From Candidatus Peregrinibacteria bacterium (lineage in GTDB: Bacteria > Patescibacteriota > Gracilibacteria > UBA1369 > LOWO2-01-FULL-3), in assembly GCA_018655275.1 (NCBI GenBank), contig JABIJZ010000002.1, positions 235,748-299,747 of the forward strand: DNA of 64,000 nucleotides, written 5' to 3'. The stretch's first letter is position 1. Every line of letters begins with the position of its first letter. This document shows positions 48,832 to 57,837 of the stretch, piece after piece. Position numbers and translations under genes: made by a program. The notes beneath the pieces are model-generated. The model searched no databases, was not told where the DNA came from, and was given only the letters and a program-made list of their open reading frames with translations.

Positions 48832-49818
48832 TTACACCAACTTCTTCAAACTTTTATAAACTCCCTCTTCATCAAACCCGTACTTCTTATACAGATCAAC
48901 CGGCTTACCAGATTCTCCAAATTTATCCTGCATACCAATCTTCACCAATTTCACGCCAACTCCTTCTTCAGCCAATACCTCGCTAACAGCTCCAGCAAGA
49001 CCTCCAATAACACTGTGATCCTCAGCTGTCACACAAACACCAGCACGGCTCGCACAATCAATAATAGTTTTTTTATCAATAGGTTTAATAGAACTCACAT
49101 TCACAACAATCACCTTCTTGCCCTCCTCCTGCAATCTCGCAGCAGCAAATAAACTAGATCCAACCAAAGCCCCAGTTGCAAACACACAAACATCAACTTT
49201 CTTGGGCAATTCGCCATTCGCAGCACCAAAAACCACATCAGATTTTCCAAATTTGAAAGAGACCTTCTCATCATAGATAACAGCCGTACCCTGACGCGCA
49301 ACACGAATATAAGTTGGCCCAAAATCATCCACAACCGCCTGCATAATGCTCAAAGCCTCGTAATGATCCGCCGGGCAAACAACCTTCATATTCGGCAACG
49401 CACGCATAATCGCAATATCCTCCAAAGCCTGATGGGAAGCCCCATCCTCGCCCGTCAAAACACCAGCATGAGAGCCAAGCAATTTCACATTTAGATTCGG
49501 ATAACACACCGAATTCCGAACAATCTCCCAAGCCCGACCAGCCACAAATACTGAGAACGAACATGCAAAAGGAATCTTGCCACGAGCAGCCATACCAGCC
49601 GCAGCTCCAACCATGTTTTGTTCCGCAATACCCATATTGAAATGCCTTTCCGGCCATTCTTTCGCAAATTTCGCTGTCTGCACACTGCCCGACAAATCCG
49701 CGTCCAAAACCACAATCCCTTTATATTTCCCTCCCAATTTCACCAACGCTTCTCCAAAACTCTTTCGAGTCGCAATTTTCTCGCAATCTGGATCTAGATT
49801 TACATTGTATTTAGCCAT
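48832..49818 (-). CDS. Transketolase, C-terminal subunit
   Basis: This 328-residue protein contains the pyrimidine-binding and C-terminal domains of a split transketolase. Motifs are 'ATRKSFGEALVKLGGKYKGI', 'RHFNMGIAEQNMVGAAAGMA' (Glu that activates thiamine diphosphate), 'HAGVLTGEDGASHQALEDIA' and 'TAEDHSVIGGLAGAVSEVLA'. It pairs with the N-terminal subunit encoded at 50345-51148. The two are separated by a signal peptidase gene, with a 3-base gap on this side. It transfers two-carbon units and supplies erythrose 4-phosphate and pentose phosphates. Confidence 0.93.
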   Translation of the reverse strand: MAKYNVNLDPDCEKIATRKSFGEALVKLGGKYKGIVVLDADLSGSVQTAKFAKEWPERHFNMGIAEQNMVGAAAGMAARGKIPFACSFSVFVAGRAWEIVRNSVCYPNLNVKLLGSHAGVLTGEDGASHQALEDIAIMRALPNMKVVCPADHYEALSIMQAVVDDFGPTYIRVARQGTAVIYDEKVSFKFGKSDVVFGAANGELPKKVDVCVFATGALVGSSLFAAARLQEEGKKVIVVNVSSIKPIDKKTIIDCASRAGVCVTAEDHSVIGGLAGAVSEVLAEEGVGVKLVKIGMQDKFGESGKPVDLYKKYGFDEEGVYKSLKKLV

Positions 49819-49821
49819 TTC

Positions 49822-50325
49822 TTAGTTGTAAGGAAAATTCAGGTAAGTGAACACACCCTTGATGTCGTCGACATCCACATAATGCAATATAAAGTGTCGA
49901 CTATCAACACTCGATTGACGATTATCCCCCAAAACAAAGTACTTACCAAGTGGAACATTGTAAACAACCCCATCCATCTCCGAAGTAAACACCGAAGAAT
50001 CTTCAACATTCACCTCCGTCTTCGTCCCCCATCTCAAATAAGGTTCCGATGCAATTCGCCCATCCACAGAGACAACTCCATCTTTTATAGAAATCTTCTC
50101 CCCAGGCATTCCAACAACTCTTTTTATATACACATCAACATTATCACTCGAATCTTCCAGCTCAAACAAAACCACATCCCCTCTCTCAACTCCACCAAAA
50201 GCAGCCTCATACCCACTCATATACACAACATCTCCTTCATAAAAAGTCGGCAACATACTTCCCCCAGAAACAATCACAGGAAAAGTCATCAAAAGCTTTA
50301 TAAAACTAATCAAAACAGGAATCAT
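49822..50325 (-). CDS. lepB: Signal peptidase I (S26)
   Basis: This 167-residue membrane protease removes Sec signal peptides. One N-terminal membrane helix is followed by the catalytic serine in 'VSGGSMLPTFYEGDVVYMSG', the catalytic lysine in 'DVYIKRVVGMPGEKISIKDG' and 'GKYFVLGDNRQSSVDSRHF' (box E). The small size fits Gram-positive-type enzymes. It sits between the two transketolase genes, 19 bases after the N half and 3 before the C half, so it is almost certainly cotranscribed with them. The 2416-residue SLH protein is an example of a substrate. Confidence 0.93.
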   Translation of the reverse strand: MIPVLISFIKLLMTFPVIVSGGSMLPTFYEGDVVYMSGYEAAFGGVERGDVVLFELEDSSDNVDVYIKRVVGMPGEKISIKDGVVSVDGRIASEPYLRWGTKTEVNVEDSSVFTSEMDGVVYNVPLGKYFVLGDNRQSSVDSRHFILHYVDVDDIKGVFTYLNFPYN

Positions 50326-50344
50326 AAAAAATTTTTACTATCAC

Positions 50345-51148
50345 CTACCCAAGCAAAGCCTCCTCCGCAACCTTCAATTCCTCTTCACTCAGCGCAGCCC
50401 CATGATACTCAACCTTATTCTCAGCAAAAGGAACCCCCTTCCCCTTCACGGTATGACACCAGATACAGGTAGGTTGCCTTTCGTTTTTCTTCGCCCGCTC
50501 AATCGCAGGAAGTAACTGTTTAAAATCATGCCCATCCGTCACTTGAATCACTCTCCAACCAAAAGATTCGAATTTTGCCTGAATCGGATCAACATTCATG
50601 ATCTGCCGATTCGTCCCATCTATTTGTAATTTGTTGTTATCAACAATCGCAATCAAGTTGTCAGACATATAATGTCCCGCACTCATCGCCGTCTCCCAAA
50701 CAATCCCCTCCTGAAGCTCACCATCTCCCAAAATCGCAAATACTTGGTTTGGCTTCTTGTCCAACTTGAGACTCAACGCCAATCCATGTGCCGCACTAAA
50801 CCCCTGCCCCAACGACCCGGTCGCAAGAGTAATTCCAGGAATCTTCGGACAAGGATGTCCTTGCAACATCGCACCAACTTGCCTCAAATGCTCAAGCTCA
50901 TCTTTATCAAAATAACCAAGATCCGCCAAAATCGCATACTGCGCCGGCACTCCATGCCCTTTCGACAAAATGACATAATCCTTATCATCTTCTTTCTTCT
51001 GATCAGCCCGACCAATTCCATAATACAAAGCCACCAAAATATCCATCGCCGACATACTTCCACCAGTGTGACCACTACCAGCTTTGCTGATCATACGAAG
51101 AGCGTCCATACGAAGTTCTGCTGCCTTTTTTTTGAGGTCTTGAGTCAT
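50345..51148 (-). CDS. Transketolase, N-terminal subunit
   Basis: This 267-residue protein from ATG 51148 (MTQDLKKKAAELRMDALRMI); the in-frame start at 51178 lies upstream of the -10 element and is unlikely. It is the thiamine-diphosphate-binding half: 'SGHTGGSMSAMDILVALYYG', 'SKGHGVPAQYAILADLGYFD', 'GSLGQGFSAAHGLALSLKLD', 'AILGDGELQEGIVWETAMSA' with 'DNNKLQIDG' (GDG...N metal site) and 'CHTVKGKGVPFAENKVEYHG'. It acts with the C subunit encoded two genes downstream. Confidence 0.94.
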   Translation of the reverse strand: MTQDLKKKAAELRMDALRMISKAGSGHTGGSMSAMDILVALYYGIGRADQKKEDDKDYVILSKGHGVPAQYAILADLGYFDKDELEHLRQVGAMLQGHPCPKIPGITLATGSLGQGFSAAHGLALSLKLDKKPNQVFAILGDGELQEGIVWETAMSAGHYMSDNLIAIVDNNKLQIDGTNRQIMNVDPIQAKFESFGWRVIQVTDGHDFKQLLPAIERAKKNERQPTCIWCHTVKGKGVPFAENKVEYHGAALSEEELKVAEEALLG

Positions 51149-51157
51149 AGTGCCCAA

Positions 51158-51186
51158 ACTATAACGCAGTTGCACCAAGCTTACAA
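51158..51186 (-). promoter_or_regulatory. Promoter of the transketolase-lepB operon, nearly leaderless
   Basis: On the minus strand TTGTAA (51181-51186), a 17-base spacer and TATAGT (51158-51163) lie 9 bases before ATG 51148. Its elements overlap the divergent metK promoter, so the two may compete for polymerase. Confidence 0.6.
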
Positions 51187-51199
51187 CGTATAGTACAAT
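51170..51199 (+). promoter_or_regulatory. metK promoter
   Basis: TTGCAC (51170-51175), an 18-base spacer and TACAAT (51194-51199) lie 31 bases before ATG 51231. The short leader leaves no room for a SAM riboswitch. Confidence 0.58.
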
Positions 51200-51230
51200 C
51201 CACCCGTAAAACTAAATTAAACCAATTAAA

Positions 51231-52364
51231 ATGACTTATCTGTTCACATCAGAATCAGTCACCGAAGGACACCCTGACAAAATCGCAGACCAAATCTCAG
51301 ACAGCATCCTAGACGAAATAATGAAAGAAGATCCAAACGGAAGAGTTGCCTGTGAAACATTAGTAACAACCGGCTTAGTACTGATAGCTGGCGAAATATC
51401 TACCACATGCTACGTAGACATCCCAAAACTCGCCAGAGAAGTCATACGCGAAATAGGATACGACAACGCAGAATATGGATTCGATGACAAAGCCTGCGCT
51501 GTAATATCAAGTATCAACGAACAAAGTCCAGATATCGCACAAGGAGTAGACCCAGGAGGCGCAGGAGACCAAGGAATGATGTTCGGATACGCATGTAAAG
51601 AAACTAAAGAGCTAATGCCACTACCAATCACACTCGCACATAAACTAACAAAACGTCTAAGCAAGCTTCGCAAAGACAAAACTCTTGAATACATAAGACC
51701 AGACGGAAAAGCACAAGTAACCATAGAATACGAAGCACCAGGAAAACCAAAACGCGTACACACAGTAGTCGTATCAGCCCAACACACACCAAAAGTAAGC
51801 CAAAAACAAATCAAGACAGACATTATCGAACATGTAATAAAACCAATCTGTGGGAAATGGTTGGACAAAGACACCATCTACCACATCAACCCAACAGGTA
51901 AATTCATCATCGGAGGCCCTCCAGGAGATTGCGGCCTCACAGGACGAAAAATCATCGTAGACACATACGGCGGCTCAGCCCCTCACGGAGGCGGATCCTT
52001 CTCAGGCAAAGATTGTACCAAGGTTGATCGTAGCGCCGCATACGCGGCCCGTTACATAGCCAAGAACATAGTCGCAGCCGATCTTGCTGAACGCGCACAG
52101 GTCCAACTCGCATACGCAATAGGAGTCGCAGAACCTGTATCTATCTTGGTTGAAACTTTCGGAACATCACAAGTCGAAGAACGCGCCTTAGAAGAAGCTG
52201 TCAGGAAAATTTTCCCACTATCCCCACTAGACATCATAGAACAACTAGAACTCCGAAAACCTATATACAAGAAAACCTCAGCATACGGTCACTTCGGAAG
52301 ACCGGAATTCTCATGGGAAAAAACAGATAAGGTTGAGGAACTAAAACTCCAAGTCGTTCTTTGA
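51231..52364 (+). CDS. metK: S-adenosylmethionine synthetase
   Basis: This 377-residue protein makes SAM from methionine and ATP, the methyl donor for TrmD and RsmA encoded nearby. Motifs are '[20 protein letters not shown]', '[20 protein letters not shown]' (methionine loop), '[20 protein letters not shown]' (P-loop-like), '[20 protein letters not shown]' and '[15 protein letters not shown]'. The length is typical. The 3' end overlaps the end of the convergent DUF4956 gene by 24 bases. Confidence 0.97.
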   Translation: MTYLFTSESVTEGHPDKIADQISDSILDEIMKEDPNGRVACETLVTTGLVLIAGEISTTCYVDIPKLAREVIREIGYDNAEYGFDDKACAVISSINEQSPDIAQGVDPGGAGDQGMMFGYACKETKELMPLPITLAHKLTKRLSKLRKDKTLEYIRPDGKAQVTIEYEAPGKPKRVHTVVVSAQHTPKVSQKQIKTDIIEHVIKPICGKWLDKDTIYHINPTGKFIIGGPPGDCGLTGRKIIVDTYGGSAPHGGGSFSGKDCTKVDRSAAYAARYIAKNIVAADLAERAQVQLAYAIGVAEPVSILVETFGTSQVEERALEEAVRKIFPLSPLDIIEQLELRKPIYKKTSAYGHFGRPEFSWEKTDKVEELKLQVVL

Positions 52365-53024
52365 CGAAACAACACTTACGTCACTCACGCCCTCTAGGTC
52401 GCTCATTTTATTAATGAACTCACTTAGCTGATCCCCGTCCTTCAAACTAACATTGAAAGTGAACACAAGTACTGTTCCTCTTTCCTTCGCATCAACATTT
52501 AACAAAGTTTGCTTCTTCAAATACTCCACCATTATTTCTTTGAAAACATCGTTCGAATGATCCTTCGCATTCATCTTGAAATTAAGAACATACTCAAGCC
52601 TGCGAAGCCCTCCAAAATTCGATTTATGCAAAATGAAGACTAAGGCACATATTACACCCACGCCCAAAATCCCAGGCAAAACCGAACCAAGCCCCATCGC
52701 CAAACCTGCAGACAATGCAAAGAAAATAAATGCAACATCTCTAACATCCTTAACCGCAGTACGGAAACGGATAATAGAAAAAGCACCAAAAATCCCAATA
52801 GCCGCCGCAATATTATTTTGAATCAAAGCAACGATAAAAGCAGTGATAACTGTAACCAAAACAATCGCAGTACTAAAAGATTGAGAGTACGAAAACCCTC
52901 GATGAGTTTTTCTATAAGTCCACGCAATAGCAAATCCCAAACCAATAGCTGCCAACAGTAACAAAATAAGCTCAACCGGATTACCAAAAATTGTCACGAT
53001 AGCTTTTGCTTTAAAAATATCCAT
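52341..53024 (-). CDS. DUF4956 membrane protein
   Basis: This 227-residue protein has about four membrane helices ('[19 protein letters not shown]', '[18 protein letters not shown]', '[20 protein letters not shown]', '[20 protein letters not shown]' and '[12 protein letters not shown]') and a cytosolic ferredoxin-like C-terminal domain. The conserved '[20 protein letters not shown]' stretch is the DUF4956 signature. DUF4956 genes are often adjacent to VTC-type polymerase and CotH-kinase genes, as here (18 bases after the VTC gene). The function is not established; a membrane partner of the polymerase is a plausible inference. Confidence 0.87.
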   Translation of the reverse strand: MDIFKAKAIVTIFGNPVELILLLLAAIGLGFAIAWTYRKTHRGFSYSQSFSTAIVLVTVITAFIVALIQNNIAAAIGIFGAFSIIRFRTAVKDVRDVAFIFFALSAGLAMGLGSVLPGILGVGVICALVFILHKSNFGGLRRLEYVLNFKMNAKDHSNDVFKEIMVEYLKKQTLLNVDAKERGTVLVFTFNVSLKDGDQLSEFINKMSDLEGVSDVSVVSSKNDLEF

Positions 53025-53042
53025 ATTTACAAAGTTAAAAAA

Positions 53043-53798
53043 TTAAAAGTAAGCTGGTAAACCATACATAGATTCTATTCCACTACAATACTTCGAGAAA
53101 GTATCCTTAGTTAACCCGTATTCCTCAATTATGTCATGAAACCACCTCGGCATCGCTCCATTGAACTTCACTTCCATGACCACAAGATCATCAAAGAAAT
53201 TCTCATAATTCGTATTGTATTTCAAGCCATCCGGCTTGGCAAAACTTATATCATAATCAAAAGTAACTCTAAACTTACTATCAAATCTCGAGAAAAACGC
53301 TTTTCGCTTGTAGCTCACTAAAACAACAGGCTTCATTGTATTAACAGAATGCTCCCACAAAAATTCATTCAAGAACCCACCTCTATACGCCTCCGTCTTC
53401 ATCAAAGAAAAAGGATCTTTCATAAAATCCTTAAAATCAGCACCCTTTACAATCATCCTGTCCTTCAAGATAACCTCCCCACTTCTTCTTTTAAGCTCAA
53501 GAAACATACTAGTCCTATCATTATAATCACGCACATAAGTTCTTATACGAACTTTTTTACGATTCATAATCCCATCAAGCTTCTCGTGATAACATTTAAA
53601 ACCAGGTGAATCCATATACAAGGTATGTACATCATACCCTGCATCATCCTGAGTATAATCATCCCAAACCATATAATTCATCATCTGGGGAATAATCCTA
53701 TCCGCAATCGCACGAGGAACATGATATTTAAGCTCAAACCTTCGGAAATGAAGATTAGTTTTTTTATCCTTCACAGATTTCGCAATACTTGCCTCCAT
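53043..53798 (-). CDS. VTC-domain polyphosphate polymerase-like protein
   Basis: This 251-residue protein has the tunnel-fold VTC domain: 'HFRRFELKYHVPRAIADRII', 'YDVHTLYMDSPGFKCYHEKL', 'NRKKVRIRTYVRDYNDRTSM', 'FLELKRRSGEVILKDRMIV', 'VLVSYKRKAFFSRFDSKFRV' and 'VVMEVKFNGAMPRWFHDIIE'. The alternating Arg/Lys and Glu residues fit the triphosphate tunnel. Yeast Vtc4 makes polyphosphate from ATP; for bacterial homologues the product is inferred. It lies between the CotH-like gene and DUF4956. Confidence 0.85.
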   Translation of the reverse strand: MEASIAKSVKDKKTNLHFRRFELKYHVPRAIADRIIPQMMNYMVWDDYTQDDAGYDVHTLYMDSPGFKCYHEKLDGIMNRKKVRIRTYVRDYNDRTSMFLELKRRSGEVILKDRMIVKGADFKDFMKDPFSLMKTEAYRGGFLNEFLWEHSVNTMKPVVLVSYKRKAFFSRFDSKFRVTFDYDISFAKPDGLKYNTNYENFFDDLVVMEVKFNGAMPRWFHDIIEEYGLTKDTFSKYCSGIESMYGLPAYF

Positions 53799-53959
53799 TG
53801 TAAATTTTTAAAAACTTCACCACAAAGCTACATTAGCATTACATAAATTAAAAGGCCTCATATATAAAATGTGGTTGCTCTTGGACCGAGAAAACAATGA
53901 TAATCATAATAAGAACCCACCACAATATTCCTCTTCCAACCGCCCAAAATATAAATCTA

Positions 53960-56803
53960 CTATTTTATAGCCTTCCACAAACCAACACCAACGCTATCCA
54001 TAGGGTACAAAGGATAATACTCCTTCAATTTCCCAGCATCTCCGTTCAAATCATCAAAATGCACCCAACCATTGCCTTTCAAAAGTTCATAACTCACTTC
54101 TTTATCTAAATTCCCTTTCCCTTCATAATCAATAATCGAATTTTCAATAAGCACCGTACTATCATCACTATCCAACAATTTGCCATCAGCACTATTTTCA
54201 AAAGTAACAGCGACATCATTATCAAAAACAATGTCATTGTAAAACTCACAATGCCCTCCACTAAAGAAATTTTTCTTCTGATAGGCATTTATCCCCACCT
54301 CGTTATTTACAATAACACTATTCAAAATAACAGAAGTACTAGAATCCTTGCACTCAACTCCAATATGACAAGAATCCAAGACATTGTTAACAGCAACAAC
54401 TTCTGATGACTCACCAAAGCTAAAACATTTGTCCCCAGAACCATAGATATAGTTATCTTTCACAAGGGTAGTACTACCAGAAGTATCAACAGAGTCATTC
54501 CCATTATTCAAGAAAACATTCCCAATAATTTCCCCGCTCATAAAATCATAATCAATAGCATCAGCACTATTTCTAGAGAATTGAGAATTCAAAACTTTCG
54601 AATCAGAATGCTTAAAATTCAAACCATCATCCGAATGTGAATATTCAAAAGAACTATGATCGACTACAACATCATCAGCATAATAAACACTAAACATCCC
54701 CGAAAAATATATTCCATTTATAAATCTCTCATTACCATGCCGAATATTGAAATAGTCAAAACGACTTCCACTAGCCCCCTTGTTGGCTAAAGCAAAAACT
54801 CCAAAAGGCTTTTCTTCATCCTGAGCCAACACATTTATTGGCCTATAAGAAGTCCCCTCAGCAAGAACTTTCCCATAAGAAACAAAAGAGATGTCCGGAG
54901 CCATTTCCAAGGTCACACCCGGCTTCAAAACAGTTGTTATTCCTGCAGGAACAACGATATCTTTATCAATTTTATGAACACCTGAAGGAATAGTTATAGA
55001 CCCATTGCCATAAGAGAACCTAGGGTATCTTCGCTTTACTCTAGCAAAGTCTTCTTCAAGATGATCGACCTCACCAACAACAAGATCCCAAGGATGGATA
55101 GAAAACTCAGAAAGCAAAGACTCATCAAAAGTTTCTACACGCTCAGCCACAACAGGCTCACCAGTGATAACATTTTTAATCTCCACATTAGCCACCTCAC
55201 AAGACGCAGGAAGATTCTCAACAACAAAAGAATATTTTAACGGAGCAGAAGTCAAAAATGACTCAAAATCAAAGAAATACTTAGGATCAAGTATCAAAGA
55301 TCTCCCCGGAAAAAGCGTTTGATTCTCCAAAATAACATCCCCACCACTAATCGAGTATTTTTCAACCCTACGAAGACCGTTTCTCCACCCCAATCGACAA
55401 TTCCCAAAACTTATTTTTTTCAAATCCACTCCAGCCCAACCATCCACATAAAAATCGATCTGCCCTTTATCAAAAGTATAAGAAACCTTAGATTGACCTA
55501 CTCTATCCAGAAAAGTTTCAGAAACCTCAGAAATCTGCCCAATAAGGTCATCAACGCCTTTCTCCCACTCTTCATTAGAAGAAGGCATTCTCAACCCATT
55601 GGCAGGAGCCTTGTAAAAATCAACCTCAACAGAAGGCCTAAGCTTTGTCCGCAAATTATCAATCTTTTCCAACAAAAAGTCGTCAAAATCACCACTATTC
55701 AAATATCCATATATTACTTTATATTTTTCATTAATAAAACCAGGGTCTTTATGCAAAGCAACATATAAATCGTTGGTAAGAATATCCAAATAAGCATCAT
55801 TTAAAAAATCATATCGATAGGCAGTATTATCAATCTCAACTTGCTTAAATTTGCCACTAGCATGATCAAAATAAAGAACAATATTATGAAAAAAATCATA
55901 ATGCATACCTTGAATCAACGTTAGCCAAGCCGAGAAATCAATCATATAATCAATATCAACAATATCACGAAGCTCAAATTGCTCATCATTCTTCAAATAA
56001 GAAATAAGGTATTTGAGCGGAGTATAATCATTTTCAAAAAAAGAATCAGAAGTCCAAGTATAAGGAGTCGAGAAGAGATTGCAAGGAAGCCCCACATAAG
56101 CCTCCTTCCCCCTAGACCAAGTATTCTCACCAGAATAGACTTCCCCGCCAGTCAAACCATTAAGTTCAAAAAATTCCTTGTCCACACCCTCCGTATACAA
56201 ATAAACACCAGCATAGTCATTATTCACATACAATTGAACAAATTTTCTTTCTGGAGACAAAACTCCCATCTTTTTCGCCAACTCACTCCCAACATAATTA
56301 TTCATCATGCTAAGCCCCTTAGGGTTATTAAAAGTCAAAACAGAATTACCAAAAATAGTTTTATCATCCTTAAGTTTAACTTTGTAGGACTTCTTCGGAA
56401 AAAACCAATGATAAGAATTATCCCCCTTGTAGCGAGCCTTTGCATCATACCAACTCCCATCATAAAACAGCTCAGCCTTTTTGTAATCATACCCACTTTC
56501 TGGCAGATCAGACTCCAAACTATTAATTCTATCATCATCTATTCTCAAATCAAATCTCGCAAAATCTTCACTTTCAACAGGATCAGGGCTAACTTTACTC
56601 TTTAAAAAAGCTCCTAAATTTGCCAACTCCAATTCATAATATTTATCCAAGGAAAAAGTAGATAAACTAAAATACCTGTCACTTATAGACAAATTCCAAA
56701 ATGAAGAGAAAACAGACAAATGAAAAGAAATAACAACAATCACCAAAACAATCAGTGCTACAAATAAGTTTCTTCCTGCTAGATAATCTTTAAATTTTTT
56801 CAT
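53960..56803 (-). CDS. CotH-kinase domain protein with C-terminal right-handed beta-helix
   Basis: This 947-residue exported protein has an N-terminal signal anchor (NLFVALIVLVIVVISFHLSV). About 95-430 is a CotH-like atypical kinase domain: 'AKARYKGDNSYHWFFPKKSY', 'LTFNNPKGLSMMNNYVGSEL', 'YVNNDYAGVYLYTEGVDKEF' and 'FKQVEIDNTAYRYDFLND' (metal Asp/Asn region). A linker domain follows, then from about 640 a right-handed parallel beta-helix (IPSGVHKIDKDIVVPAGITT ... GIYFSGMFSVYYADDVVVDH ... DDGLNFKHSDSKVLNSQFSR) like a polysaccharide- or surface-binding solenoid. CotH kinases phosphorylate proteins in other bacteria. It overlaps the upstream TPR gene by 14 bases. Confidence 0.85.
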   Translation of the reverse strand: MKKFKDYLAGRNLFVALIVLVIVVISFHLSVFSSFWNLSISDRYFSLSTFSLDKYYELELANLGAFLKSKVSPDPVESEDFARFDLRIDDDRINSLESDLPESGYDYKKAELFYDGSWYDAKARYKGDNSYHWFFPKKSYKVKLKDDKTIFGNSVLTFNNPKGLSMMNNYVGSELAKKMGVLSPERKFVQLYVNNDYAGVYLYTEGVDKEFFELNGLTGGEVYSGENTWSRGKEAYVGLPCNLFSTPYTWTSDSFFENDYTPLKYLISYLKNDEQFELRDIVDIDYMIDFSAWLTLIQGMHYDFFHNIVLYFDHASGKFKQVEIDNTAYRYDFLNDAYLDILTNDLYVALHKDPGFINEKYKVIYGYLNSGDFDDFLLEKIDNLRTKLRPSVEVDFYKAPANGLRMPSSNEEWEKGVDDLIGQISEVSETFLDRVGQSKVSYTFDKGQIDFYVDGWAGVDLKKISFGNCRLGWRNGLRRVEKYSISGGDVILENQTLFPGRSLILDPKYFFDFESFLTSAPLKYSFVVENLPASCEVANVEIKNVITGEPVVAERVETFDESLLSEFSIHPWDLVVGEVDHLEEDFARVKRRYPRFSYGNGSITIPSGVHKIDKDIVVPAGITTVLKPGVTLEMAPDISFVSYGKVLAEGTSYRPINVLAQDEEKPFGVFALANKGASGSRFDYFNIRHGNERFINGIYFSGMFSVYYADDVVVDHSSFEYSHSDDGLNFKHSDSKVLNSQFSRNSADAIDYDFMSGEIIGNVFLNNGNDSVDTSGSTTLVKDNYIYGSGDKCFSFGESSEVVAVNNVLDSCHIGVECKDSSTSVILNSVIVNNEVGINAYQKKNFFSGGHCEFYNDIVFDNDVAVTFENSADGKLLDSDDSTVLIENSIIDYEGKGNLDKEVSYELLKGNGWVHFDDLNGDAGKLKEYYPLYPMDSVGVGLWKAIK

Positions 56804-57824
56804 TGGCCGAATTAATTAATTCTAAAATTTCAGGACCCACAGTTTTAGTAATCTTCATCTCTATGTTAACAAGATCCATGTCTCGTAAATTAAAATCAAC
56901 ACTTTTAAACAAATGAGAGTCTTGCTCAGAAGTAATAAAAACATTAGCATTAATTTTAGACAGATTTCTCAACTCCCAATCACCAAAATCATCAAAAGTC
57001 TTCACAACCACACCCTTTTTAAGAAAATCCATTTTATTTATAACAATTTCGATAGGTTCAAATCCATAGTTGTCAGCCGGATCTAAACGCATTTTATTAA
57101 CAACAGCATTATCTTGCCAAAAAGTATTTTTGGACAAATCCACGCTGTAAGTCTCAAACTTATCAACAATAAGTATATCTCTCACAGGAACAAACGTTTT
57201 AGATGAAAAACCTTCCTCATCATTTCCCAAATACAATTGCCCACTTTCAACATTATTAAAATGAAGACTATTTCGAAAATGATCATAATAACCAAGCATT
57301 TCGTTATAATCATTCAAAACAAAAAGAGTCCTTATCTTGGCCTCTACAGAAGGAATATGGTCCGGGTAAATAGACAAAGCCTCTTCAAAAAGATCCAAAG
57401 CCTTGTCGTAATCCTCCATCTCAAACTCAGCCTCCCCCCATCTATAAAAATACTCGAAACCATTCGGAACAAACTCAGTCAAATCCTTATAAACTTTAGT
57501 AGCCTTATTGAACGAACCTTGCTCTTCGTAAACCTGTGCCAGCAAAACAAAAGAGTTAATTTTTATTTTAGAAAGCCGATTGCGAAATTGATTACAAGGG
57601 ATAGTTTCCAAAATATAATCAAGCCTTTGAATGGCATCATCTGACTGTCCATCATCAAAAGCCTGTTTTGCAAAATCATATTCCATTTCCCACTGAAACA
57701 AATAATAATCAATCAACATTTTACCTGAATGATTATCAGAAATCCGACCATCTACAAATTTAATCATTCCAGGAAGAACAATCAGCCCAATCAAAACAAT
57801 CATCAAAAATATATTTTTCTTCAT
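56790..57824 (-). CDS. Membrane-anchored TPR protein
   Basis: This 344-residue protein has an N-terminal hydrophobic anchor (IFLMIVLIGLIVLPGMIKF) and then tetratricopeptide repeats: 'AFDDGQSDDAIQRLDYILET', 'LLAQVYEEQGSFNKATKVYK', 'FYRWGEAEFEMEDYDKALDL' and 'FEEALSIYPDHIPSVEAKIR'. The C-terminal 150 residues form a beta-rich domain that I do not recognise ('VPVRDILIVDKFETYSVDLS'). It probably assembles with the CotH-like protein, whose start it overlaps by 14 bases. It lies 13 bases after the epimerase gene. Confidence 0.75.
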   Translation of the reverse strand: MKKNIFLMIVLIGLIVLPGMIKFVDGRISDNHSGKMLIDYYLFQWEMEYDFAKQAFDDGQSDDAIQRLDYILETIPCNQFRNRLSKIKINSFVLLAQVYEEQGSFNKATKVYKDLTEFVPNGFEYFYRWGEAEFEMEDYDKALDLFEEALSIYPDHIPSVEAKIRTLFVLNDYNEMLGYYDHFRNSLHFNNVESGQLYLGNDEEGFSSKTFVPVRDILIVDKFETYSVDLSKNTFWQDNAVVNKMRLDPADNYGFEPIEIVINKMDFLKKGVVVKTFDDFGDWELRNLSKINANVFITSEQDSHLFKSVDFNLRDMDLVNIEMKITKTVGPEILELINSANEKI

Positions 57825-57837
57825 TTAGTTTTAATAG

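Noticed and set aside
51200-51230. SAM riboswitch ahead of metK
   Set aside because: The predicted leader is about 25 bases, too short for any SAM aptamer.
53799-53959. Promoter between the CotH-like and VTC genes
   Set aside because: The 161-base AT-rich gap has several TA-rich stretches but no -35/-10 pair I would defend.
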